64,000 bases of DNA from Jiulongibacter sp024742395 (GTDB lineage: Bacteria; Bacteroidota; Bacteroidia; Cytophagales; Spirosomataceae). This document shows, in pieces, positions 1 to 7,458 of this stretch (position 1 is the stretch's first letter; every line of letters starts with the position of its first letter). Position numbers and translations under genes: made by a program. Below the pieces are notes generated by a model. That model did not search any database. It was not told the DNA's origin and saw only the letters and a program-made list of their open reading frames with translations. Location: contig OZ252236.1 of NCBI GenBank assembly GCA_965249455.1, positions 3,348,001 to 3,412,000 of the forward strand. Reading direction: 5' to 3'.

Positions 1-722
1 ACTCTTTCAGGGCCATCGCCTATAAGTAAAAGCTTCGAAGGTATACTTTGTTTTATTTTCCCGAAAGATTGGATTACATCATCAATCCTTTTCACTCTTC
101 TAAAGTTTGAAATATGCACTATCAGCCTTTCACCATCCGGGCAAATGATCTTCTTGAAATGATCTTTCTTTTGTTTGTGAAAACGCTGCATGTCCACAAA
201 GTTTGGAATCACCTCAATTTCGTTAGTTACTTTAAACGTTCTGAGCGTTTCTTGTTTCAGGTCCTCTGAAACAGAAGTTACACCGTCAGATTCATTGATA
301 CTAAAAGTAACTACAGGCTTATAAGTTCTGTCTTTCCCAACCACCGTAATATCTGTGCCATGCAAGGTGGTAATCACAGGTATCTCAATTCCTTCAGTTT
401 TCAAAATTTGTTTAGCCAGAAAAGCTGAAGTAGCATGTGGAATGGCATAGTGAACGTGCAATAAATCAAGTTTTTCGTACTTCACCACATCAACCATCTT
501 ACCTGCTAATGCAGACTCGTAAGGTGCATATTGAAATAAAGGATATGATGAAATATCTACTTCGTGATAGAAAAGGTTCTCATTGAAAAAGTCGAGCCTG
601 ATAGGCTGAGTATAGGTTATAAAATGTACCTGATGACCGTTTTGAGCTAATTCCTTTCCAAGTTCAGTAGCTACTACGCCGCTACCACCAAAAGTAGGAT
701 AGCACACAATTCCAATTTTCAT
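1..722 (-). CDS. bshA: N-acetyl-alpha-D-glucosaminyl L-malate synthase BshA, 3' end outside window
   Basis: This is a GT-B fold glycosyltransferase (GT4) that joins GlcNAc from UDP-GlcNAc to L-malate, the first step of bacillithiol synthesis, in the cytoplasm. I translated it from the sequence: it starts at the ATG read from 722 down to 720 and stays open to the left edge, giving 240 residues of a usual roughly 375. The N-terminus MKIGIVCYPTFGGSGVVATE carries the glycine-rich donor loop typical of BshA. HVHYAIPHA, TTLHGTDITVVG and the start of the second Rossmann domain (HISNFRRVKR, LLIGDGPER) follow. The gene runs divergently from the UbiA gene. The C-terminal UDP-sugar-binding part lies outside the window. 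The identification is firm because the motifs are specific to BshA within GT4. Confidence 0.93.
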   Translation of the reverse strand, partial: MKIGIVCYPTFGGSGVVATELGKELAQNGHQVHFITYTQPIRLDFFNENLFYHEVDISSYPLFQYAPYESALAGKMVDVVKYEKLDLLHVHYAIPHATSAFLAKQILKTEGIEIPVITTLHGTDITVVGKDRTYKPVVTFSINESDGVTSVSEDLKQETLRTFKVTNEIEVIPNFVDMQRFHKQKKDHFKKIICPDGERLIVHISNFRRVKRIDDVIQSFGKIKQSIPSKLLLIGDGPER

Positions 723-862
723 TTGTCTCCGTTTTGCTGCGAGTAATATGATAGATCACCATTTAAACACTTTTGTGATTTAAATAATTTCAAAGAATTT
801 CACGAACTGTCGTAAGAATTGAGGTGTTCATCGTTTAATTTGAAAAGAATCATCAGAAGGTC

Positions 863-1711
863 ATGCTACTAATTCGGAAATTTTTCAGACTGATACGCTG
901 GCAAAACCTCGTAATCATACTACTAACGCAGTACTTTGCAAGAGTTTTTCTTGTTGGAAAAGGAACCTCCGTTTGGGCTTCCATTCTGGATAAGCAGCAG
1001 TTTCTGATTTCTTTGAGCACTATTTTGGTAGCTGCTTCTGGTTATATCATCAATGATTACTTTGATGTAAAAATAGATCAGGTCAATAAACCTCATGAAG
1101 TGGTCATTGGTAGATTCATAAAAAGAAGGCATGCAATGTTTATGCATCAACTTCTGAATGTTTCTGCTGCTGTTATTTCATTTACACTTGGATGGAAAGT
1201 CTTTGTCGTGAATATACTTGCTATGACCCTGCTTTGGTTTTATGCCAGTATTTTCAAAAAACAGCCCTTCATTGGTAATTTTATGGTAGCGAGTTTGACC
1301 GGGGCTTCTTTAGTGGTTATGGCGGTTTACTATACAGAAAATGATCTGCTCATAAATATTTATGCCGTTTTTGCCTTTGGCATTACCATGATCAGAGAAA
1401 TAATAAAAGATATTGAAGATATAAGAGGGGATAAAAAGTACGGAAGTTCTACTCTACCTATTCTTCTTGGAATCAGAAAAACAAAAGTGCTTCTTTTTGT
1501 CTTTATGTCTCTTTTTATTGTGGTGGTTGCCTTTATGGGAGTGGCTTTAAAAAACAATAAGTTGTCATTGGCCTTTCTTCTTTTGGGCGTTCCCTTTATT
1601 TATTTGGCATTTCGACTTTACTTTGCCGACAGAAAGCAACATTTTGCTCAGCTGAGTTTATGGTCTAAAGTGATCATGATACTCGGTATACTAAGTATGG
1701 TGTTTGTTTGA
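863..1711 (+). CDS. UbiA-family prenyltransferase (geranylgeranylglycerol-phosphate geranylgeranyltransferase-like)
   Basis: This is an integral membrane prenyltransferase of 282 residues with about eight or nine hydrophobic segments. Both aspartate-rich motifs that hold Mg-diphosphate are present: NDYFDVKID at residues 64-72 and DIEDIRGD at 183-190. Family members transfer a polyprenyl chain to an acceptor such as a quinone precursor, heme or glycerol phosphate. The Bacteroidota form with this short N-terminus is commonly annotated as the geranylgeranylglycerol-phosphate enzyme, but the acceptor cannot be read from sequence. The start ATG is followed at once by a basic stretch and the first membrane helix. 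purN follows 50 bases downstream and may be cotranscribed. Confidence 0.85.
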   Translation: MLLIRKFFRLIRWQNLVIILLTQYFARVFLVGKGTSVWASILDKQQFLISLSTILVAASGYIINDYFDVKIDQVNKPHEVVIGRFIKRRHAMFMHQLLNVSAAVISFTLGWKVFVVNILAMTLLWFYASIFKKQPFIGNFMVASLTGASLVVMAVYYTENDLLINIYAVFAFGITMIREIIKDIEDIRGDKKYGSSTLPILLGIRKTKVLLFVFMSLFIVVVAFMGVALKNNKLSLAFLLLGVPFIYLAFRLYFADRKQHFAQLSLWSKVIMILGILSMVFV

Positions 1712-1761
1712 GATCTGCCAGTGCAATTCTCAATTTTTCAAATCAAATTCTTTTAAAAGCA

Positions 1762-2334
1762 ATGTCAAAAAAAAAGGTAGCAATTTTTGCTTCTGGGGGC
1801 GGATCTAATGCAGAAAGTATCGTTAACTATTTTCATGATCATGAAAAGATTGACATTACGCTCTTCTTGACAAATAATGCTGATGCCGGTGTTATAGCCC
1901 GGGGCAAAAAATTGAATATTCCTACTTTGGTTTTTTCAAAGAAGAATTTTGCACATTCAGATGTCGTGGTTCAATTGCTGAAAAACCAACAAATTGATTT
2001 TATAGTATTAGCTGGATTCCTCTGGCTGATTCCCGAATCACTGATTCAAGCTTTCCCGGGCAAGATTATTAACATACACCCGGCTTTACTGCCCAAATAT
2101 GGCGGGAAAGGCATGTGGGGACATCATGTACATGAGGCAGTAGTGGCCAATAAAGAGAAAGAAAGCGGCATCACTATTCACTATGTGAATCAGAATTATG
2201 ATGAAGGTGAAATCATTTTTCAGAAGTCATGTGCAATAGAAGAAACTGATAATCCGGAAGAAGTGGCTGCCAAAGTGCTTAATCTAGAGCATTATCATTT
2301 CCCAAGGGTCATAGAGCAATGTCTTACTAATTAA
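1762..2334 (+). CDS. purN: Phosphoribosylglycinamide formyltransferase PurN
   Basis: PurN transfers the formyl group of 10-formyl-THF to GAR, the third step of de novo purine synthesis. I chose the ATG at 1762 (190 residues). The open frame extends back to a TTG at 1708, but that would add 18 residues ahead of the conserved MSKKKVAIFASGGGSN start and overlap the preceding gene. The phosphate-binding loop SGGGSN is at residues 11-16. The catalytic Asn and His lie in NIHPALLPKYGG (N104, H106) and the catalytic Asp in YDEGE (D147). Length and motifs match normal PurN. A hairpin follows the stop directly. Confidence 0.95.
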   Translation: MSKKKVAIFASGGGSNAESIVNYFHDHEKIDITLFLTNNADAGVIARGKKLNIPTLVFSKKNFAHSDVVVQLLKNQQIDFIVLAGFLWLIPESLIQAFPGKIINIHPALLPKYGGKGMWGHHVHEAVVANKEKESGITIHYVNQNYDEGEIIFQKSCAIEETDNPEEVAAKVLNLEHYHFPRVIEQCLTN

Positions 2335-2338
2335 AAAA

Positions 2339-2361
2339 GGCCACCAAAACTCTTGGTAGCC
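2339..2361. terminator. Bidirectional terminator between purN and the converging dehydrogenase gene
   Basis: The arms ACCAA and TTGGT are extended by GGC/GCC across a single mismatch, around a five-base loop. A-rich sequence lies on the left and a TCTTTT run on the right. It sits between two convergent stop codons. Confidence 0.6.
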
Positions 2362-2388
2362 TCTTTTGCTTAAATTCGAATGTATTTC

Positions 2389-3600
2389 TTAATACTCGTG
2401 AGGAAGTTCAATATCCACCTTTTCATTCCAAGGCAACCCATGAATATTCAGTTTCTCCATAAATGGATCAGGATTCAACTCCTCGCAGTTAAATACTCCT
2501 GGTTTCATCCACTCTTCATTAGTCAGCATTAGCATGGCACCGATCATGGCTGGCACACCAGTAGTGTAAGAAACTGCCTGAGACCTCACTTCTTTATAGG
2601 CCTCTGCATGATCGCAATTATTCCATACATAATAGGTTCTGTCTTTGCCGTCCTTGATACCTTTTATCTGGCAACCAATTGAAGTTTGTCCTGTATAATT
2701 CTCGCCCAAAGAATCTGGTGGCGGAAGCACCGCTTTCAGAAATTCAAGAGGCACAATCTCTTGCCCTTGGAATTTGATAGGTGCAATACTGGTCATGCCC
2801 ACATTCTCTAATACCTGAAGGTGTGTGATATAAGCCTGCCCGAAAGTCATCCAGAAACGAGCTCTTTTTAAAGTCGGGAAATTTTTAACCAGAGATTCTA
2901 ATTCTTCGTGATATAAAACATACGACTCCTTTTCTCCGATGTTCGGATAATCAATAGGCTTATGAATACTCATGGCTTCTATTTCTTTCCATTCTCCATT
3001 TTCCCAGTAGCGGCCAGGCTGAGTGATTTCACGAATATTTATCTCAGGATTGAAGTTTGTAGCAAAAGCCTTTCCATGATCTCCGGCATTACAATCGATG
3101 ATATCCAGATAATGCATCTCATCAAAATAATGTTTGTTAGCATACGAAGTAAAAACTTGTGTAACTCCAGGATCAAAACCACAACCCAATAAAGCCATTA
3201 GTCCAGCTTCTTTGAACCTATCCTGATATGCCCATTGCCAGCTGTATTCAAACTTGGCTACATCTTTCGGCTCATAATTCGCCGTATCTAAATAGTGAAC
3301 TCCAGTCTCCAAACAAGCGTCCATTATGGTTAGATCCTGATAAGGTAAAGCCACGTTGATAACCATTTTGGGTCCGAAACTCTTAATGAGCTCTACTAGC
3401 TCAGGAACATTGTCGGCGTCAACCCCGGCAGTTTTTATAGAAACGCCATGCATTTCCTTAATATCTGCGGCGATTTTATCGCATTTAGACTTGGTTCTTG
3501 AAGCCAACATGATGCCGGTAAATACATCACTGTTCAAGGCACATTTGTGAGCTACTACGGTACCTACACCACCTGCACCTATGATCAATACTTTTGACAT
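2389..3600 (-). CDS. Saccharopine-dehydrogenase-family enzyme, probably carboxynorspermidine/carboxyspermidine synthase
   Basis: This 403-residue cytoplasmic NAD(P)-dependent enzyme begins MSKVLIIGAGGVG, a dinucleotide-binding loop at residues 8-13, followed by VVAHKCALNSDV and ASRTKSKCDKIA. This opening and the overall length resemble carboxynorspermidine synthase (CASDH) more than lysine-pathway saccharopine dehydrogenase. CASDH condenses aspartate semialdehyde with a diamine and reduces the product, the route by which many Bacteroidota make spermidine. GFDPGVTQVFTSYA and the C-terminal GVPAMIGAMLM are further conserved-looking blocks. No decarboxylase partner (CANSDC) is in the window, so the substrate remains inferred. 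The ATG at 3600 is directly at the Rossmann fold, leaving little doubt about the start. Confidence 0.8.
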   Translation of the reverse strand: MSKVLIIGAGGVGTVVAHKCALNSDVFTGIMLASRTKSKCDKIAADIKEMHGVSIKTAGVDADNVPELVELIKSFGPKMVINVALPYQDLTIMDACLETGVHYLDTANYEPKDVAKFEYSWQWAYQDRFKEAGLMALLGCGFDPGVTQVFTSYANKHYFDEMHYLDIIDCNAGDHGKAFATNFNPEINIREITQPGRYWENGEWKEIEAMSIHKPIDYPNIGEKESYVLYHEELESLVKNFPTLKRARFWMTFGQAYITHLQVLENVGMTSIAPIKFQGQEIVPLEFLKAVLPPPDSLGENYTGQTSIGCQIKGIKDGKDRTYYVWNNCDHAEAYKEVRSQAVSYTTGVPAMIGAMLMLTNEEWMKPGVFNCEELNPDPFMEKLNIHGLPWNEKVDIELPHEY

Positions 3601-3931
3601 TTTTATCTATTGTTGTTTTTAAAGACACCTTTCTTTCAAAAAGATGCTGGAAGTTCAATCCTGTTTTAAATTCTTTGCAAAGAAAAAGGAAATTTGGGAA
3701 TGTTCTTAAAACTAAGCACTCAGTTTGTTAAGATAGCACTTATAAATTTCTTTGAAAGGAGATATTATAGCAATTACAGTCTTCAGATAAAAAGAGAAAT
3801 GTGTTTGACTTGCTTCAAACAATATCTCTAAAGAGTCGAAGCATCTGGAAAGGAATGGTTTATTTTGCAAGATTTCTCCCCAAAAAGGTAGAATCTAAAT
3901 CCAAAAACCTCTTCAATTTTACGAAAATACT
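3601..3931. other. Intergenic region between divergent genes (331 bases)
   Basis: It separates the minus-strand dehydrogenase from miaE and should hold a promoter for each. I find no exact TAnnTTTG element. The closest plus-strand match is TTATTTTG shortly before miaE (one mismatch). A short open frame at 3801-3986 overlaps the miaE start in another frame and looks accidental. Confidence 0.5.
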
Positions 3932-4525
3932 ATGTCTGTACTTCGTCTTAGTTTACCTACCGACCCACGATGGGTCAATATTGTAGAAAAAAATATTGAA
4001 GAGATTCTCTCAGACCATGCCTGGTGTGAACAGAAGGCTGCCACCAATGCCATTACCATTGTCACAAACAATTCGGAATATCCTGATTTGGTGACTGATC
4101 TATTGGCACTGGCCAAAGAAGAAATAGAACATTTTCAGATGGTGCATGAAATTATCAAAAAGAAAGGGCTAACACTGGCCAGGGAGCGAAAGGATCATTA
4201 CGTGGGTGAGCTGGCTCAATACATGAAAAGGAGCTCTGACGGCACCCGAGTTTCAGGTTTGGTAGAAAGACTATTATTCTCGGCAATGATAGAAGCCCGA
4301 AGCTGCGAAAGATTCAAAGTCCTTTCTGAGAATATTGAAGACCCGGAATTGGCAAAGTTCTACAGAGAATTAATGGAAAGCGAAGCCGGGCATTATACTA
4401 CTTTTATCACTTTTGCCCGTAAATATGGTAAAGGCATAGATGTAGAAAAACGCTGGAGAGAATGGCTGGCCTTTGAAGCAGAAATTATCGCTAATTATGG
4501 CAAAGGGGAGACGATTCATGGGTAG
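3932..4525 (+). CDS. miaE: tRNA-(ms2io6A37) hydroxylase MiaE
   Basis: This 197-residue non-heme diiron monooxygenase hydroxylates the isopentenyl group of ms2i6A at position 37 of tRNA. The ferritin-like ligand set is visible: E33 in the first helix, EEIEH at residues 63-67, E121 in IEARSCERF and ExxH at 151-154 (EAGH). The sequence around IEARSCERF and ESEAGHY is diagnostic of MiaE. It stands alone, with the molybdenum hydroxylase operon converging from the right. The ATG at 3932 gives the normal N-terminus. Confidence 0.93.
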   Translation: MSVLRLSLPTDPRWVNIVEKNIEEILSDHAWCEQKAATNAITIVTNNSEYPDLVTDLLALAKEEIEHFQMVHEIIKKKGLTLARERKDHYVGELAQYMKRSSDGTRVSGLVERLLFSAMIEARSCERFKVLSENIEDPELAKFYRELMESEAGHYTTFITFARKYGKGIDVEKRWREWLAFEAEIIANYGKGETIHG

Positions 4526-4645
4526 AGATTCCAGACGGCAAATTCGATTGGAAAAGACTTATCTGTAAACATTACCGATGTTACAAAACAAAGAATCCAT
4601 GAGCAATTGCCCACGGATTCAGTAGTTTCATGAAATTCATGCTCT

Positions 4646-6805
4646 TTAAACCACACTCAAATCCAGGGGCAATTTTCTGTGTCTTTGACCTGTCAGGTTA
4701 AAAATTGCATTTCCAAGTGCTGGGGCAATTGGCGGTAAGCCCGGCTCTCCCACTCCACCTGGTTTTTCTAAGTTATCAATTATATGTACCTCCACTTTGG
4801 GCATTTCAGCCATACGCATGAATTGATAATCATGGAAATTACTTTGATCACATTTACCATTAGAAAAGGTAATTCCACCATTTACTGCAGCGGAGATTCC
4901 CATCACTATGTTTCCTTCAGTTTGTGCTTTAACATGATCAGGGTTTACATATTGTCCACAGTCTATCACTGAAGTGACTTTCACAATCTTAATTCCGTCT
5001 TCAGTTTTGGCTACCTCTACTGCCGCTGCACTCATGGTTTCAAATGAACGAAACATAGCGATACCCCGGGCGTTGCCTTCGGCCATTTTCGGAGCTCTTT
5101 GTAAAGCCAACTCAAGCGTTTCCAATACTTTTAAATCTCTGTTGTTTCCTTTTAACAGTTCTCTTCTTACTTCTATGGGATCCTTACCGGCTTTATGTGC
5201 CATTTCATCAATGAAACACTCTTGTCCCCAGCCAAAATTAGAAGCATACACTGAACGCCACCATAGTATCGGAATTGGTGTTTTGACGCGACTGTAAGTC
5301 ACTTTATGTACGGGGAAATTGTATTTATGATTTTCTTTGCTGAGTTCGCCACCTAACCAGTTATCCGCTTGGTAAGGCATTAAAGCCCCCCAGTGCTGGC
5401 CCTGTATAGACTCTCCTATGGCCTGATGGCTCAAAGCCGCCAAACTATTTCCTCTCCCTATTACACCCTGCATTTTACTTAGCATGGCTGGTCTGTAGGG
5501 ACCCTGGCTCATATCTTCTTCTCTAGACCAGATTAGCTTCACAGGTGCATCCATTTGTTTAGAAAGGTCAATGGCCTCTTTCATGAAATTCATGAAGGCC
5601 TTTCTGCCGAAAGACCCACCTAAAAGCATGGAGTGAATTTTAATTTTATCCGGTGCAATACCCAGTAACTGAGCAGTTTCGCTCAATGCACCGTCTGGCC
5701 CTTGTATTGGAGCCCAAACATCTACTGTTCCGTCAGATTTAACATGTGCCGTAGCATTCACAGGCTCAATAGCTGCGTGTGATAAGAAAGGAGTTTCGTA
5801 AATGGCTTCCAGTTTGTTTTCAGAGGCATTATAAAAGGCATTAAAGTCTCCATCTTCCTCATATCTTACCCCCTCCTTTTCGGCCGCCAGGTACATATCT
5901 TTTGTGTACTTTTCTGAATTTAGATTCTCGGCTAAATCACTGTTATCCCATACAATCTTTAATAATCTGCTGGCCTTTAGAGCACTCCAATAATTATCGG
6001 CAACAACCGCTACCGCTTCTGTATTTCCTCCCGGATAGTAGGCAGTGGTTTTCACCACTCGTCTCACACCTCTTATTTTTATGGCTTCGCTATCATCAAT
6101 GGTTTTGATTTTGCCCTGAACGGAAGGTGGATGTACCGTAGCCGCGTATAGCATTCCTGGTACTTCTACATCAATTCCGAAAACCGCCGTTCCTGTCACT
6201 CTACTAGGTACATCTAATCTTTTATGGTATTTACCCAGAAATCTGTAATTTTTTGGATCTTTCAGCACGGGGTTTTGAGGGATTTCTAAAGTAGAAGCTT
6301 CCTCTGCCAGTTCTCCATACCCAAAGCTTTTATCAGAATTTTTAAGATAGACCCGGGCATTTTCTGCGTAACATTGATCTATAGATACACGCCATCTTTT
6401 AGCTGCGGTTTCTATCAACATCTGTTTTGCTGCAGCACCCGTTCTCCTTAAATTATCCCATAGCCCTCTCACTGTACTACTACCTCCAGACTGCTGGGCC
6501 CCATATTTTTCTTTACCATCTGACTGCACCAGCTGAACCGATTTCAAGTCAACTTCCAGTTCCTCTGCAAGAATTGACGGCACAGCCTGAGTTGAGCCCT
6601 GACCCATATCCGGTCGGCTATTCACCAAAGTAATGGTGCCATCTGTGGCAATTATTATGAAAGGGTTTATCTCTAATTCTAAAACCTTAGCCGCTATTTT
6701 CTTTACGGGTTCCGCATGTCCTGCTACGTTTACGCCCAGCACCAATCCTAAACCGCCAAGTGAAGATAATTTTATAAAATCTCTACGTGTATTTTTCGTT
6801 TGCAT
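4646..6805 (-). CDS. Molybdopterin-binding subunit of a xanthine dehydrogenase-family oxidoreductase (IorB type)
   Basis: This is the large catalytic subunit (719 residues) of a molybdenum hydroxylase related to isoquinoline 1-oxidoreductase beta. It starts with a twin-arginine signal (RRDFIK, residues 7-12, followed by a hydrophobic stretch), so it should be exported folded with its cofactor. MGQGSTQ, LLGGSFGRKAF and the C-terminal GVGEPGLPP (active-site Glu near residue 687) match the family. The small Fe-S subunit is encoded 22 bases upstream on the same strand. No FAD subunit is present, as is usual for IorAB enzymes, which pass electrons to a cytochrome or quinone rather than NAD. The substrate is unknown and could be an aldehyde or an N-heterocycle. 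Confidence 0.88.
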   Translation of the reverse strand: MQTKNTRRDFIKLSSLGGLGLVLGVNVAGHAEPVKKIAAKVLELEINPFIIIATDGTITLVNSRPDMGQGSTQAVPSILAEELEVDLKSVQLVQSDGKEKYGAQQSGGSSTVRGLWDNLRRTGAAAKQMLIETAAKRWRVSIDQCYAENARVYLKNSDKSFGYGELAEEASTLEIPQNPVLKDPKNYRFLGKYHKRLDVPSRVTGTAVFGIDVEVPGMLYAATVHPPSVQGKIKTIDDSEAIKIRGVRRVVKTTAYYPGGNTEAVAVVADNYWSALKASRLLKIVWDNSDLAENLNSEKYTKDMYLAAEKEGVRYEEDGDFNAFYNASENKLEAIYETPFLSHAAIEPVNATAHVKSDGTVDVWAPIQGPDGALSETAQLLGIAPDKIKIHSMLLGGSFGRKAFMNFMKEAIDLSKQMDAPVKLIWSREEDMSQGPYRPAMLSKMQGVIGRGNSLAALSHQAIGESIQGQHWGALMPYQADNWLGGELSKENHKYNFPVHKVTYSRVKTPIPILWWRSVYASNFGWGQECFIDEMAHKAGKDPIEVRRELLKGNNRDLKVLETLELALQRAPKMAEGNARGIAMFRSFETMSAAAVEVAKTEDGIKIVKVTSVIDCGQYVNPDHVKAQTEGNIVMGISAAVNGGITFSNGKCDQSNFHDYQFMRMAEMPKVEVHIIDNLEKPGGVGEPGLPPIAPALGNAIFNLTGQRHRKLPLDLSVV

Positions 6806-6827
6806 GTTTTTTTTAAGGTTTGGGTGA

Positions 6828-7316
6828 TTAACGTTTTCCTAGGTCTTCTTCCGCTGTTTGTCCTGCGGCTCTATGAATAGCCTTTCTAATTCTGTCGTAC
6901 GTACCACAACGACAGAGATTACCATTCATGTAGGCATCTATGTCCTCATCTGTTGGATTCGGATTTTCAGCCAACATTGCCACAGCTGACATAATTTGCC
7001 CGCTTTGACAGTAGCCACATTGAGGAACTTGCTCCTCTACCCAGGCTTCTTGTACCGCCGAAAGAGTTTCAGGTGTTCCAATTCCTTCAATAGTGGTAAT
7101 CTTTTGTTTCTTTGAAAGTGTGCCAATTGGTAACTGACAACTTCTTACAGCCACTCCATCTAAATGTACTGTACACGCTCCGCACTGAGCTATTCCACAA
7201 CCATATTTGGTGCCCTTAAGGCCCACGTAATCTCTGATAGCCCATAAAAGGGGCATGTCTTCCTCCGCTTCAAACTTATACGATTGATTGTTAATGGTCA
7301 GGTTAATCTTTGCCAT
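6828..7316 (-). CDS. (2Fe-2S)-binding subunit of the molybdenum hydroxylase (IorA type)
   Basis: This 162-residue electron-transfer subunit has two [2Fe-2S] clusters. The plant-ferredoxin-type cluster uses C40, C45, C48 and C60 (GCGIAQCGACTVHLDG region). The second, helical-domain cluster uses C100, C103, C135 and C137 (CGYCQSG, LCRCGTY). It lacks its own export signal, so it would be carried out by the Tat signal on the partner subunit (inference). It is the first gene of a two-gene operon and has an exact promoter -7 element just upstream. Confidence 0.93.
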   Translation of the reverse strand: MAKINLTINNQSYKFEAEEDMPLLWAIRDYVGLKGTKYGCGIAQCGACTVHLDGVAVRSCQLPIGTLSKKQKITTIEGIGTPETLSAVQEAWVEEQVPQCGYCQSGQIMSAVAMLAENPNPTDEDIDAYMNGNLCRCGTYDRIRKAIHRAAGQTAEEDLGKR

Positions 7317-7344
7317 AGTTTTTAGGTTAATTCTTACTGGTAAT

Positions 7345-7352
7345 CAAATATA
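7345..7352 (-). promoter_or_regulatory. Bacteroidota-type -7 promoter element for the iorAB-like operon
   Basis: Read on the minus strand this is TATATTTG, an exact TAnnTTTG match, 29 bases before the ATG of the Fe-S subunit. No clear -33 TTTG is seen. Confidence 0.45.
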
Positions 7353-7458
7353 CAATAAATAGAAGACGCTTAAAACTTGAATCTATTGCACCCATCTTTT
7401 ATTGACCAATGGGCACCTTTAATTGATGAATTAAGAATCTTCTAAAACATAAAAAGCT

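Noticed and set aside
1708..1761. TTG start extending PurN by 18 residues
   Set aside because: It overlaps the UbiA stop codon, and the family N-terminus begins at the ATG at 1762.
3801..3986. Short open frame before miaE
   Set aside because: It overlaps the miaE start in another frame, has no recognisable composition or motif and lies in the promoter region.
4593..4620. GAATCC/GGATTC inverted repeat between miaE and the iorB-like gene
   Set aside because: The six-base stem with a 16-base loop and no T run is too weak to call a terminator.
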